A stretch of 64,000 bases of DNA from Miscanthus floridulus (Eukaryota; Streptophyta; Magnoliopsida; Poales; Poaceae), in NCBI RefSeq assembly GCF_019320115.1, contig NC_089593.1:32004036-32068035 (forward strand), read 5' to 3'. The position numbers and the translations under genes are program-made. The first letter of the stretch is position 1; each line of letters begins with the position of its first letter. Under the pieces are notes generated by a model. The model had not been told where the DNA came from and made no database searches. It saw only the letters and a program-made list of their open reading frames with translations. Below are positions 1-12,633 of this stretch, one piece after another.

Positions 1-134
1 GCGGCGTACAACATGAGGATAATGTTCGACTAGATCACCAGTAATGGTGTGGATCCTTCACGTGTTCACCACCTGCTCCAGAAAAGCCCCAAGAATGGTG
101 TGGATCGTTCGCCACCAGCCGTAACTGACGTCCA

Positions 135-242
135 GTTCGTTTGGCTTATAAGTCGTACTTTTTCAGCCAACGAATAGTATTTTTTCTCTCATAATAAATC
201 AGTCAATAGTATTTTCAGTCATGGCTTATCAGCCAAGCGAAC
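135..242. mobile_element. Short MITE-like element with 12-bp inverted ends
   Basis: The ends GTTCGTTTGGCT (135-146) and AGCCAAGCGAAC (231-242) are inverted copies matching at 11 of 12 positions. The interior is AT-rich and non-coding, with smaller inverted words (GGCTTATAAG, GGCTTATCAG). Short GTTCGTTTGGCT elements of this kind are common near grass genes. I see no clear target duplication, so the superfamily is open. Confidence 0.55.
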
Positions 243-446
243 ATGGCATGAATCCGAGTCTTTAAGGCTTTGATATTGATATTAATGTCCAAAATGACAC
301 ATTTTGTACTGGATCCTGATATAGCATGCTTTGCATCCTGACAAGTATGGCTGTAAATGAATGTGTAGCAATTATCGTTCGGGGTGAAATAATAATTGCT
401 GGTATAAATGTGGATTCACTGATCCTCTTGATGAACCTTCTTGTAA

Positions 447-525
447 TGGGCCCAAGTTTTTGGGCCCGTGAGGATTCACCTGAGAAATTGGGCCTATATT
501 TACTTTGTTCAAGCAATTGGGCCCA
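447..525 (+). promoter_or_regulatory. Cluster of TGGGCC (site II-like) promoter boxes
   Basis: Four TGGGCC cores lie 150-235 bp upstream of the ATG at 680: TGGGCCCA at 447, TGGGCCCG at 461, TGGGCCT at 489 and TGGGCCCA at 518. TGGGCC/T (site II) boxes are bound by TCP-type factors and are typical of plant genes for organelle and growth functions. This fits the plastid-targeted protein predicted downstream. Confidence 0.6.
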
Positions 526-679
526 CATTTATTTTGGGGAGAAAAACCGCGCGAAGGGAGAGGCGAAAGGGCAAGCAAAGCGTTATCCATCCCGTCCAGA
601 CACGGCACAAGTACAACCGCTCGCTCCCTTCTGCGCGACTGCGCCACCGCCGGCGCCGGCATTAGTAGTTTGCCGCGCG

Positions 680-2230
680 ATGGACACGTGCCTCTTCTCG
701 CTTTCCTCAACCCCGAGGCTCCCTCCGGCGCATCCTCTGCTCAGGCGGCGGCGCAGGGGCAGGGCGTGGCCCGGCATCGCTCGCTGCGCCGCTGAGGCTG
801 GCGGCGGATGGGGAGGCATCGTCGAGGACGACCTTTCTGAGCTCCTGCAGGTCGTCGTCCGTCACCCCTTTTGGATCTGCCTTTTCCCCCCTAATCGTAC
901 AGACCTTGTATGTTATGCCGTGCTGTGCTAGTAGTAGTAAGTGGAGTTTTGGGAGTACTGAAAAACTTGTCCAAATTAGTAGAGAATTTTGGGCATCATA
1001 TGAATTCCTATTTGTAGTTGATGTAATTATCTCTGCCTCTTCAGCTACAACTAGATCGATTGATCAAAGGGTATTAATCTTCCTTTTGCAGATTCTTCCG
1101 AGAGACTTGCGAGATAATCTGCAGAATGAACCTAGAAAGGACCAACTGCTGGAGGTGAGATAGATGTACCTGCCTGACTCCTTCAAGGCTTCAACCATTA
1201 CAAGCCTCATTCTACTCAGAAATTCATCTGAAAATGTGGTGGTTTCATATGTGATCCCAACTGATGAGTCATCAATTAGGTCATTCTGGATTTGGGGAGA
1301 CGACCAGAGGCACGTTTCCTTGGTGACTCTGGTGGCCAATATCTACGGGACAGTGAGGTATGTGACAGCCATTCCAGTCTGAACTCTGAAATGCGTAATA
1401 TTATGTTTGCAGTGATCGTACATACTTTCCTTGTCAATATTGTGGAACCCAATAGTACCTTGAAAAGAAAAGGTAGCAATACAGAGAGATCAGATATGAT
1501 TACATTGTGGTGTGGTTAGTCTCATCTGTGGAACCCAATAGTACCTTGAAAAGAAAAGGTAGCAATACAGAAAGATCAGATATGATTACATTGTGGTGTG
1601 GTTAGTCTCATCATCTTGTCTGTAGTGTAATATTAGAAATTATGTTAGTCTCAAGTCTTCTGCTGGTTGGCTGCTAATTTCTTTCTGCTCATGGATCTTT
1701 ACAAATGTTTATACTTCACAACCATAGTAAGCCCCTTTTTCTTGATGAGTGCACAACATAATATTGTGAGTACATGCAAAACTGCAACTGTAATTTCCTC
1801 CTCTATGGATCTTTTATATCATAGATCTCACAGAAAGAGTTGGAGGATGCTCAGAAGGCTGTAGGAGAGTTTGGAGGTGACAACCGTGCAGGAATTGAAG
1901 GTACTTTACATAGGATATCTGCTATAAGGAGCAGGAAAGGAATGGTTGTTGGTTTGACCTGTCGAGTTGGCCGAGCTGTTACCGGGCATGTTGACATGGT
2001 CCGTGATCTCCTAAATTACAAAGAAAGTATTCTATTTTTGGGAAGGTACCTCCCCTTGTTCCTTGAATTTCACAATCTTGATTCCATCTTTCATATATCT
2101 TTTTCAAATGGTATTTTATATATATAAGCTAGTAGCTAAGTGTTATATGAATACGGACTACATGAAAAATGTTCTATTCAGGAATAGGTATGTGATAATA
2201 GGGCAACAGGAGTTGAACATTCTGAATCGC

Positions 2231-2261
<31 letters not shown>

Positions 2262-4319
2262 TTGAATATTCTGTTTTCACTTTGTTTTTCAAATAAATTT
2301 CAAAAGTTTATCCGTTCTTCAATATTTTTTTCTTTTCTTCAATCAGGCCTGGGGTAGGCAAGACTACTGTTATGCGTGAGATTGGACGTGTTTTAGCAGA
2401 TGAATTTCAGAAAAGAGTGGTATGTTAAACAATATTACTTTCTAGTACCTTTCTATTTCTTAAGTTCAAAAAAAAAGTACCTTTCTATTTCCAGTTCAAT
2501 GTACTTCTTGTACCTTATATATTCTTTTGGTACTGGTGTTTAGGGCAGGTAATTGTGGACACAAGTAATGAGATTGGTGGGGATGGGGATGTTCCTCATT
2601 CTGCGATTGGTGGAGCAAGAAGAATGCAAGTACCTGAACCATCAATGCAACATAGGGTGATGATTGAAGCAGTTGAAAACCATATGCCTGAGGTTGTTAT
2701 TGTAGATGAGATCGGAACTGAAGCAGAAGCACAAGCTTGTCGATCAATTGCAGAAAGGGGTGTTATGCTTATTGGCACTGCCCATGGAGAACGACTTGCA
2801 AACATCATTAAGAACCCAACCTTATCTGACTTGGTAATCCTGTCATTATGACATCATCACAATTTTGCAAATAAACAAAATAAAAAATCCACTATACCTG
2901 CATAATCTGAACATTGGTAAAAATTGGATCGTTGAGATGAAAAAAAAGTGCTGTTATTCTACAAGGATATCCAAAGTTCTTTTGTTACTTTTGCTTATTG
3001 AGAAGAGTAGCTGTCAATATAATAGCATGACAGCTCCCATCTAAAATTTGCTGAAAAGTGATTAAGCTTAAAAGTAATATTATTTACACCAGTTCAGTGA
3101 AATTTCTTATCTTCTGGAAAACAGATTGGTGGTGTAGAAACTGTTACTCTTGGAGACGATGAGGCTCGTGCTCGACGAAGTCGGAAAAGTATTCTAGAGA
3201 GGAAAGCTCCTCCAACATTCCCTTTCCTTATCGAGATGAGGGAGCGACATTACTGGGTAACACATCGGGTATGTTTATGTTATTTATATGCTAAACAGTC
3301 GAAGTATGGTTACAAATATAACTCACCACTTTAACTCAATAAAGTGATGAGGATGCTGGGAAAGTGTGCATTGATATTGCATTTCTTAAATTTAAGATAG
3401 TTATCATTATATAAAAAAAAAGATGTACGCATCCTTGTAGAGACACACACCAGAGGTTCTTAGAATACGTGCGCACCCTTGACTAAATAGAGAAAAAAAA
3501 TTAAGATAATGGTGAGGATGGTACTTGGGAGTCTTTGGAACTGTACTAAGTGTTTGCACACAACTTTGATTCCATTGGTTTTCTCTACTTGTCTGAAGAT
3601 CCTAGCATTTTCAATTAATAAAAATGATTGCATATTTTGATTGCAATATTGTTCGTTCTTAACTATGGTTATTACCTGGCCTTTGTGATATCATGGTTAC
3701 TGGATTTAAGATTTTTTCTCCACCACTGTTGCTGTTTTTTTTTTCTTTCACCAACCAATATGAGCTTCAAAGCCTACGATGCAACCTAAATGGAATCTCT
3801 CAGAAAATGGTTTGTATTATTTTTGTTGTTGTCCATTTAGGCAGATGCTGACACACAATGCTGATTTTTCTTTGTGCAGACAGAAAGGAGCGTGGATATG
3901 CTACTGCATGGCAAGAAGCCACTGGTTGAGGTAAACATTCTACAAACCATGTATCATGTTTGAGATGTGTCATATTCAGGGATACTTTTGGTGGTACGAG
4001 TAGATAATAATATGATCTATAGAAAAGTTAACTAGGACCGGTCATTTCAGTTCTTTCTGTACCTATATTTCTTGCTTGCTTTACCTGTAAATGTCATTTT
4101 GAAGCATGACATATTGACATCTTAAGTCTTAACTACTGCACTAGCCGCTATCTTTATTCGAACTGTGTAATATACAAATGTTGAGCCTATACTCTATGTG
4201 GTCCAGTGCAGCTTGCTTAGCAAACCATTAATTTCCAATGGTCACAGGTCAGGAGAAGGGATAATGAGTTTCAGGTTGTAACTGAAAGATGGGCAACATA
4301 TGATGGCGATGGACTCTGA
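680..4319 (+). CDS. Plastid-type P-loop ATPase, Ycf45/SpoIIIAA-like
   Basis: Nine exons can be read with GT-AG borders: 680-850, 1092-1154, 1280-1357, 1825-2045, 2347-2419, 2549-2833, 3125-3268, 3880-3930 and 4248-4319 (TGA), giving about 385 residues. The first ~40 residues are Ser/Arg/Pro-rich with few acids, like a chloroplast transit peptide. A Walker A loop GRPGVGKTT lies near residues 177-185 and a Walker B strand VVIVDE near 251-256. The segments between ([29 protein letters not shown]) are typical of the Ycf45/SpoIIIAA AAA-type ATPase family, which in plants includes SEEDLING PLASTID DEVELOPMENT 1. The protein stops soon after the ATPase core and lacks the long C-terminal R3H region of the larger paralogues, so it resembles the short plant members. 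Exon 4 could start at either of two nearby AGs (1824 or 1833); I chose the first. No break is seen. The exact plastid role is not known from the sequence. Confidence 0.9.
1441..1612. repeat. 86-bp tandem duplication in intron 3
   Basis: A unit beginning TGTGGAACCCAATAG occurs at 1441 and again at 1527, nearly identical over 86 bp. It lies wholly inside an intron of the P-loop ATPase gene and should not alter the protein. Confidence 0.9.
2233..2261. repeat. (AG)n microsatellite in intron 4
   Basis: An uninterrupted AG run of about 14 units lies in the intron between the exons at 2045 and 2347. It is probably length-polymorphic. Confidence 0.9.
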
Positions 4320-6203
4320 ACTCGAAACCCACTCGTCATAATTGCTTCTATCAAAGCTCATACTGCGGTACTTGAGGTTTCTGTGGACAAGTGTTATCTA
4401 TACTACCAAGCCTCTTGTTCTGAGGTGGTACAGTACAGACTGATCCTAATCCAAAAAGTTTACAATGTTGTTATCCTGGTGAAGTTACTGACGCCTTCTT
4501 CTTAATATATAATGATACCCAGCTCTCCTGTGTGTTCAAGAAAAAAAGAAGTTATTGACACTGCCCATTTTGGTGAGTATGCAATCCCCACCATGATAGA
4601 TCTTATATCAATGGCATGGCCAATTTTTTAGCTGAATTTGGACATTTTGGTTGAAATAGGTTATACCTAATGTTTGAAGCTTTACTGGCTTTTTTCCCCT
4701 TTTTGGAGGAAATTCTGTTTCTGACTTGGATGGAACCTTATCACAGTGGATTGCATGGGTGAACATTTGACTGACAACTATCCCAAGCTTTGCGCCTGTT
4801 CTTTCACTGAAGGCAGCCCATGAAGCAATTTTGACATTTACTTATATTAAGATAATGCAGATAACTTCACACTAATTGGATAGAAGGTCCTGCTTATTTC
4901 TGTATCAGGTACTTTTTAGCGCTGGAAAGTTGATGTATCAATTTGAATGTATATGTTTTTCATGTAAGAGAAGGAACCTAATGTATGTCAGTGGTTCTAA
5001 ATTGTATGAGATGTGTACATATATACATATCCTTATTGTTCCTAATATCTACTCATTGACCTTTTCCTTTTTTTTCTATTTTTTCCATTATTTTTTAAAA
5101 AAAATTGGTGCACTGAGGTCCTCTATTTTACTATGTATGTGAGTATTCAATGTTTTCTGTATGTGTTCAATTGTGCATGCAATATTCTCAGTTTTGCAAG
5201 CGATTTTTATACATTACTGTTCGTTCAAAAAAATTATACATTACTGAGAATCCAAAGTTTTTTGTTCTTACTCAACCCCCAACCCCATCCACCCCCGCGA
5301 GAAAAAAGGTATGGTTGAGATGTCTTGTTTTTGGATTTAATAATTTTTTTAGCTCATTGGCCCTGTAATTTTTGTACATTGTCTGACTTGTTTATATGTT
5401 CTCTAATTCTTAATTGCACGGTTTTTTTATAAGGGTTCCTACATTTTCTGACTTTTACCAATTTTTTTATTGAAAACATCTTTCCTTTAGTTGTATTGAC
5501 GCTTGAAGCGCTGTGTACTTTCTTTACCCCTACAACTCTTCATGGTGATGGCGTAACCCAAATTCTTGTTGGTTTACATATTTTTGTTACCTAGAAAATG
5601 ATCCCAAATGTATCCATGGACGAGCCTTTTGGGCCCATAATATAAGTTGATTATGGTTCAGTTCAGGGCTCGATCCACAAGCAAAAAAGGGACGGGGACG
5701 GCTTGTGAGCTTTCGTGCAGTTCTGAAAGTAAAAGAGAGAGGTGTAAAATAGTTGGTTTCCTTCCTTTGAAAAAAGAGAGTTGGTTTTCAGAGTAAAAAT
5801 GGCATTGCATCTGATGAAAGCTAGCTACAATCGTTGGTTGCTCTTCTCTGAATTCTGGACAGTCATTGAACTAGCAACATGCATCGCCTGAAGGCTGAAG
5901 CATTTTGGTTGTACCTTGTTTCTGACATCTGACATTCTTTTCTGCAATGCGTTTGTTGAAACCCTGCATCCTGTTTACCGTAATGCCAGCAAGCAATGTG
6001 GTGATCCCAGTAGTGTTAGGTGAGGTGCAAATGTGAACTCTGAACACCTGATTTTGGTGCATCAGCACTTCAGCAGTGCTGGGTGTGGGTGGAATGTCAA
6101 CAGCTCTGATGAGCACCTGATTCTGCAGCATTAGCATGTGGTGTGGAAGGTGCTCACATGAAGGGGAAGGGTATATAATCGACGGACATTGTTTTTTTTT
6201 TGT
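4320..6203. other. 3' flank and intergenic DNA, no gene seen
   Basis: The first few hundred bases are probably the 3' UTR of the ATPase gene. The rest is AT-rich with pyrimidine runs and short unconserved open frames. An imperfect internal repeat of a CACCTGATT..GCAT word lies near 6045-6135. I find no coding or RNA gene. Confidence 0.6.
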
Positions 6204-6403
6204 TTTGAAATTTTGTTTCTGAAGGGCGGGCCTGGTGTAAGCAGTAGAGTCTTACCGCCTATGACCGGAAGGTCCCGGGTTCGAGTCGCGGTCTCCTCGC
6301 ATTGCACGGGCAAGGATAAGGCTTGCCACTGACACCCTTCCCCAGACCCCGCACAGAGTGGGAGCTCTCTGCACTGGGTACGCCCTTTGAAATTTTGTTT
6401 CTG
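6204..6403 (+). mobile_element. Au-type SINE with 18-bp target-site duplication
   Basis: The body (about 6222-6385) starts GGGCGGGCCTGGTGTAAGCA and contains a tRNA-like B box (GGTTCGAGTC near 6280). It continues through the CCTTCCCCAGACCCCGC block and ends CTGGGTACGCCCTT. This is the layout of the Au SINE family found across grasses. The perfect 18-bp direct repeat TTTGAAATTTTGTTTCTG flanks it at 6204-6221 and 6386-6403, so the insertion is complete and fairly young. A genuine tRNA gene is excluded because no cloverleaf follows the B box. Confidence 0.92.
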
Positions 6404-7751
6404 GTTTTATTGCAGATAGAAGAGAAGGTGTATGTGGGGCATGCATGGGGTGCGTGGTTAGCTGAGCGGTTGACATCAGGGAGTAACTGCCATTGATACA
6501 TTTTGCAGCAAGAGATAAAGAGGCTTTCCTGGCTGGCCAAGCCAAGCGTGTTGCCTTGCCGGATCGGATGGTTACTGCAGTTGTAGTGATGGGGTGGCAA
6601 CAGCATCTGTCCTTGGCGTGGCAGAGCCTCACATGCATGCTTGTGATGCTCTGGGCTGTGGCCTGTGTATGCATGGCTGCAGATGCATGCCTGGTATGAT
6701 TCTTCAGTTGTACTCCTCTCCTTTTATACCAACAACAACAAAGGGGATTGGATTATTAGGGGAAGAAGAAGGGCTCTCGCGCGCTCGGTGTTTTGTTCCT
6801 TCCTTGTAGTCCACTCCTAATAAGCTGGAGCTGTGGAGGGAGATTGTTGAGAGCGCATGCATGCAGTCAACTGTGGATGCACATGCATGCGCGCACACAT
6901 CATCATATCATCAGCGGGAAACGGAAATGACTCAGATGATTCTTTAGTACTATATATATAGTAATAGGATGCTTCCTTAGAACCATGCAATGTTTGATTA
7001 TGTGCCATCAGAAGGCTTGTTTATGTCTGGCGCGGCAGAGCCTCAACTATATATATACTAGCTTTGATCACAAGCGTAAGTCGGAGGGAGTAATCTGTTG
7101 CCTGTTGGGAACAAGTTGCTGGTCACTAAAACATCGAATGTTTCAGTAGTTACTTAGTTACAGTCGTACGTACTTGTTTACGGACAAAAAAAAGGGGGGG
7201 CAGGGGAACAGTGATTGAACTGTTTCGTGTGAGTGATTGCATGGCAATGGCATGCGTGAATGTGAAGTGGCGATCGAGAGCCCGAGGGAGTTTGTTGCAG
7301 GGCAGGTAGTAGGAGGCTAGTGGGGCGTGTGCTGTGCTGTGTCACTCACAACGTTGGCTTTGGCCGAGTCTCACTCCGCATGCCGATGCCCCATGGCCAT
7401 GGCCATGCAGCGGGTGAGTGATACGCGCGGCGGATCCCCATGGCCCATCCCATATTATATTATATTTTATATATCCACGTCACGTGCAGCAGCAGCACTG
7501 CCTCTACGGCTCTGCATGCGTGCGTGATGGCCTGCGATCACGCAAAGCGGAGGAACATGCACACAGCACGGACTCCTACCATAGAGTGGTGTGAGTGCCT
7601 GAGTGGAGTACGTAGTAGAGTAGAGTAGTTGATGTGATCACACGTGCGCTGCGCCAGGCCTGCACGCGTGGCATCCGGTCTCCGGCCCCGCCTCCGATCC
7701 GTCCGTCCGTGCACCCACGCGCCGGCATGGTGCCGAGGGCCGTGCACCCCA
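6404..7751. other. Intergenic DNA rich in CATGCATG words, no gene seen
   Basis: This stretch has many CATGCATG (RY-type) words, a TATATATA run near 6950 and a GGAGGGAGTA word near 7083 that resembles a truncated Stowaway end. Open frames are short and without recognisable domains. From 7640 it becomes GC-rich and could be 5' sequence of an unrecognised or broken gene that the hAT element interrupted. Confidence 0.45.
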
Positions 7752-7776
7752 GGCACGCCTCAACCTGGGCACAAAA

Positions 7777-7921
7777 AACCGAAAACCGAGAACCGAACCG
7801 AAACAACCGGAACCGAAACCGAAGTAACCGAAACCGAAAATTTCGGTTCCATGTTCGGTTCCAGGTTTTCAGGAACCGAAATTAGTACGGTTAATTCGGT
7901 TCCAGCACTCGGTTAACCGAA
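7777..7921. repeat. Left hAT subterminal ACCGAA/TTCGGT array
   Basis: More than a dozen ACCGAA or TTCGGT/TTCGGTT hexamers in both orientations fill this stretch. A matching array lies at the other end (about 16095-16225). Clustered subterminal hexamers are the usual transposase-binding arrangement in hAT elements such as Ac. Confidence 0.85.
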
Positions 7922-10228
7922 ATGACTTGAAATAACTGAAATTAGCCCAGGCTGAGTTCTGCAGCTCTGCCTCTGCGCTCGTTGATGCTTGATGGCCCAT
8001 CGAATATAGCCTAGCTGTCCAGCCCAAGGTAAACACTAAGTCCTCACCGGTCACTCTCCTGTCCTCAGTCCTCACCTCACCACCCCCGACCCTGTCCCCG
8101 CCGCGCTGATCCGCCACCCGCGGCTCGCTGCCCCTACCCTTCGGTCTCCGACCCCGCCCCCGCCACGTCGATCCGCCCTCCCCTCCGGTCTCCGGCCGCC
8201 CCCAGTCCCCTCCAGCATCCGGTCCTCCCCTCCCCTCCGCGGCCCCGACAGGCGACAGGCCGACACGGCCAGCTCCCTCCCAACACAACAGGCGGCTAGG
8301 CGCAGGCGGCCAGCAGTCCAGCACGCGCAGGAGGCAGGACGCACCCTGCACCCACCCGGCCGCCGGCCCTAAGCCGCCGTCGCCCGCCGCACTGAGGCCG
8401 CCACTTCTTGTGATCTACTCCACAACGGCTACATCAATTGCATCCTGCAATGTAAGTGTTAAAGATCTGACTGTATTTGTGACTGATTTGTTGTGGGGAT
8501 TTATAGTTGATAACTTGACTACATTTCTTCAGATGTCTGACGAGGACATGGACCAAGACTTGAGGGATTGGGAAGAGACCTATGGCGGGAGTGATGGGAA
8601 TTTCAAGGATGATAGTGATGCAGAGAAGGATGGTGCTGGTGCTGCTACTGGGGCTGATGGTGACGCAGAGAAGGAGAAGGAGGTCATTGATGTAGAAGCT
8701 GAGGAGGAAAAGAAGAGAAAGCCGATGGCATCCAGATCTAGCATGTGGGATCACTTCATCAAAATCTATGATAAAGGTCAGTTGGTCAAGGGAAAATGCA
8801 ACTATTGCAGCAATGAAATTGCAGCACATCCAGTGCTCAATGGTACATCTGCTATGCGTAAGCATTTTAACACTTGCAAGCGTAATCCTCATAGAGTTAG
8901 TGATGATGCAAAACAAGGTGTTTTGTCAGTAAGTCAAGGCACTAGTGTAGGTACTTGGAAGTTTGATCCTGAATTGCTTAGGTCTGCTTTTGCTGAAATG
9001 ATCATAGAAGATGAGGAGCCATTTGGATATGGTGAGAAGCCTGGTTTTAGAAAGTTCATGTCTCTTGCTTGCCCTAGGTTCATTATCCCTTCTAGAAGGA
9101 CATGTACTAGGGACACTGTGCAGTTGTACTTTGAGCAGAAAGAAAAACTTATTTTTCAAGAACAATGCAATAGAGTTTGCCTCACAACCGATGGTTGGAC
9201 ATCCCAGCAACAAGATAATTACATGACTGTGACAGCCCACTTTATAGACAAAGATTGGTGCCTGCATAAAAAGATAATTAGTTTTTTCAAGGTAAAAGGT
9301 AAAAAGGGGATGATATTGGAAAACACCTGCATAAAGTATTGCTTGATTGGGGGTTGGACAAAGTAATGACAGTAACGGTAGATAATGCTAGTGCAAATGA
9401 TAGTGGTGTTAGTTATTTGAGAAGACAAATGAATAGTGTGAAAACTAGCATAGCAGGGGGTAAATACCTTCACATGAGATGTGCTGTACATATACTTAAT
9501 TTGATTGTCCAAGATGGTTTGAAAGAAGTAGACCAGTCTATCAAGCATGTATGGGCTGCGATTAGATTTGTTAGGAATGGTTCATCAAGATTGGCCAAAT
9601 TTAAAGAGATTGCACAATGGGAGAAAGTGGACAGCAAGGCATTCTTGAACCTTGATGTGTGCACTAGGTGGAACTCGACATATGATATGCTAAAAGCAGC
9701 TTGCACATATGAAAAGGTGTTTGCAAGGTATCCAGATGAAGATCCATACTATACAATTGAATTGCTTAGTGACATTAAGCCAGGTGTTCCCGGTCCAGGA
9801 GTTCCTGATGAGCATGATTGGGATAATGCAAGAAAACTAACTGAGTTTCTAGGGCATTTTGCTGAAGTAACAAAACGTGTTTCAGCATCATTAAGTGTGA
9901 TGCTCACACTTACTTTCATGAGATTAGAGAGGTCAATGAATTGGTGAATGAATGGATGAGTAGTTCAGATTCTGTCCAACAAGAAATGGGGAGAAGAATG
10001 AAAGACAAGTATGACAAGTATTGGGGGAAGTGGCATGAACATTTAGAAATGCAAAATGACAAGGCAAAGGGAAAGGAGAAGGAGAAGGAAAATATTAACT
10101 TGCTGATTTTTGTTGCTACTGTACTTGATCCTAGATACAAGCTTTCACAGTATACAGAAATGGTAATCGAAGAGATGTATGGTGACGGTGTTGGACAGAA
10201 AGTTTGGGCTGCAATTACCAAATGCTTG

Positions 10229-10662
10229 TGTCGATGTTTTACCACAGGCAACCCGTCGCGGGGTACCCGGGACGGTGATTTGTTCAGAGGGGTATCGGCG
10301 TTTGCAGGAACTCGATGGTAAACGCAGGGAGACAACGATTTATACTGGTTCGGCACACCGGAAAGTCACGGCGCCCTACGTCCAGTCTGGTGTGGATAGT
10401 ATATTGCGCCCTGCGCTATTTGTTGTGTTGCGAGGTATGTTGTGGTTGTGAGTTCTATCGGTTATGTGTCGGTGCCGATCTAGGGACCCCTGCCCTCCTT
10501 TATATAGTCCAGGAGAGGCGGGAGTCCTAGTCGGTTACAAAGTAGAGATCCTAGTAGGATTACGTGTAACTAGTTCTAGTAGGATTACATGTAGGGAATC
10601 CTAGTTGGACTAGGTCTTCTTCTCTCTTCTCCGTAGGAAACCCCATGGGTCCCACATCGACA
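10229..10662 (-). repeat. Left LTR of the nested element (434 bp)
   Basis: Starts TGTCGATG, ends CATCGACA and matches 13943-14376 almost base for base. In the minus-strand orientation this is the 3' LTR. The neighbouring GAGATGCTCGGGGGCT (complement of 10663-10678) is a plausible polypurine tract. Confidence 0.92.
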
Positions 10663-10803
10663 AGCCCCCGAGCATCTCATGGATGAGCTTCGGAAGCCTT
10701 CTTGTTTTTCTTGGCCTTCGTTGAGTTGTTGTAAATCCATTCCAGGTTCTTCTGAAGTGAAACCTTGAGATGGTCTTCTTTTGGTTGGTTCGTCATGACT
10801 GAT

Positions 10804-10949
10804 GTGCACTTTTTTCTAAAAAAGTGCACTCAGTGAGTATAGCCCCCGAGCCTCTTGCTTGTTGGGACAAGAAGCCAGAGGGTCCCTTTAGTCTTCTTGG
10901 TTGCTCCGAGTTCTTTTTCTGTGGGTGCAATTTTTCGTAAAAATTGCAC
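10804..10949. repeat. Pair of related hairpins with compensating stem change
   Basis: At 10804-10829 GTGCACTTTTTT pairs with AAAAAAGTGCAC around a CT loop. At 10925-10949 GTGCAATTTTT pairs with AAAAATTGCAC. Both are followed by near-identical sequence (ACTCA[GC]TGAGT.TAGCCCCCGAGCCTCTTGCTT), so they are copies of one unit. The sixth stem pair changed from C:G to A:T on both sides. Confidence 0.8.
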
Positions 10950-11219
10950 TCACTGAGTGTAGCCCCCGAGCCTCTTGCTTTTGCTTACAAAAGTTGGAGG
11001 GTCCAGATTCTTGTCTTCAAAAATTTTTTGGGGTTATGTATCCCGCAGCCCCCGAGCCTTCTCCGAGTACTTTTCTTTAGAATAGAAATCGGATGAAGGG
11101 TCTTGATGTGTTGTCGTAGTCTTGAGTACTTGTATTCTTGGACTTTCATCCTTGAATCCGAGCCCCCGGGCGTAGCTGAAGCGAATGCCGAGCCCCCGAG
11201 CTTAGTTTTTGACTAAGCC

Positions 11220-12260
11220 GTGACGCTCTTCCAAGTTGTTTTTTATTCCTCCAGGTCGTTTTCTAGACTTCTCTGGTTCTTGATGTTCCTCTTCCAAGTT
11301 GTTTGCACTTCGTCCAGGTTCTTTCTGAACTTGTATGTACCTCATCCGGGTTGTTTTTTATTCATCCGGGTCGTTTCTAGACTTCTCTGGTTCTTGATGT
11401 ACCTCTTCCAGGTTGTTTGCACTTCGTCCAGGTTCTTTCTGATCTTGTATGTACCTCATCCGGGTTGTTTTCTGATCAATCCAAGTTCTTTTTTGTCTTG
11501 ATTTCTATTCCCAACTTATCTGGGTTGTTTTTCTTCAATCCGGGTTCTTTCTGATCTTGTCTTGGTCCTTGCCGCACCTTGTCGGGGTTCTTTTTTGATC
11601 AATCCGGGTTCTTTCTGATCTTGTCTTGGTCCTTGCCGCACCTCGTCGGGGTTCTTTTTTTATCAATCCAGGTTGTTTCTGAAATGTTCTTCCAGGTTGT
11701 TTTTGATTCATCCGGGTTCTTTCTGATCTTGTCTGTACCTCATCCGGGTTGTTTTCTGATCAATCCAGGTTCTTTCTGAATTTGTCTTGGTACTTGCAGC
11801 ACCTCTTCGGGGTTGTTTGCGCTTCATCCAGGTTCTTTCTGAACGCTTGTCTTGGTCCTTGCCGCACCTCGTCGGGGTTCTTTTTTGATCAATCCAGGTT
11901 GTTTCTGAAATGTTCTTCCAGGTTGTTTTTGATTCATCCGGGTTCTTTCTGATCTTGTCTGTACCTCATCCGGGTTGTTTTTTTGATCAATCCGGGTTCT
12001 TTCTGAATTTGTCTTGGTACTTGCAGCACCTCTTCGGAGTTGTTTGCGCTTCGTCCAGGTTCTTTCTGATCTTGTATGTACCTCATCCGGGTTGTTTTCT
12101 GATCAATCCAGGTTCTTTCTGAATTTGTCTTGGTACTTGCAGCACCTCTTCGGGGTTGTTTGTGCTTCGTCCAGGTTCTTTCTGAACGCTTGTCTTGGTT
12201 CTTGCCACACCTTGTCGGGGTTCTTTTTTTATCAATCCGGGTTGTTTCTGGACTAGCTCT
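11220..12260. repeat. 1-kb array of CCGGGTT-type short tandem repeats
   Basis: Words such as CATCCGGGTTCTTTCTGA and CAATCCAGGTTCTTTCTGA recur every 20-60 bases, interleaved with CTTGTCTTGGTCCTTGCCGC. There are also larger repeated blocks of 200-300 bp. The long Phe/Ser-rich open frames here are products of the repeat and not genes. Confidence 0.85.
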
Positions 12261-12633
12261 CAGGAGCGTGTTTTCCTGATCTCATGGTACCGATGTAGCT
12301 CCCCTGCATGTTAAACATAAAAATATGTTGTAAATGACATTCTGGATATGAAGTGGGGAGCATGTCCCATATTTGAATAATCAATCAGGGGCGGGCCCCT
12401 GTATTATGAAATGCATATAAACTTTTTGCGTCTTGCTCTTGCTAGGCCATGCAAATTCCTCAGTTAGTGTCCTATTACGTTTAAGCACTTGAATCTCTGG
12501 CGTATGGTTCAGAGGTTCATGACGTGACCATGTGAGCCTGGCACTCGGTTCGTGACCGTCCATGTGAGTAGACAAGCTTCACGGATTAAGGCGTGTTCTA
12601 CCTGAGGAATTCGGTGACCGTTAAGAGAAGACC

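Noticed and set aside
1..111. Direct repeat AATGGTGTGGATC at 43 and 94 as an element end
   Set aside because: Too short and without other structure; the window edge prevents checking further.
6243..6300. A tRNA gene suggested by the GGTTCGAGTC B box
   Set aside because: The context is an Au SINE with poorly conserved A box, no cloverleaf and an 18-bp target duplication.
11220..12256. Phe/Ser-rich open frames in tandem
   Set aside because: They follow the period of the repeat array and have no start context or homology.
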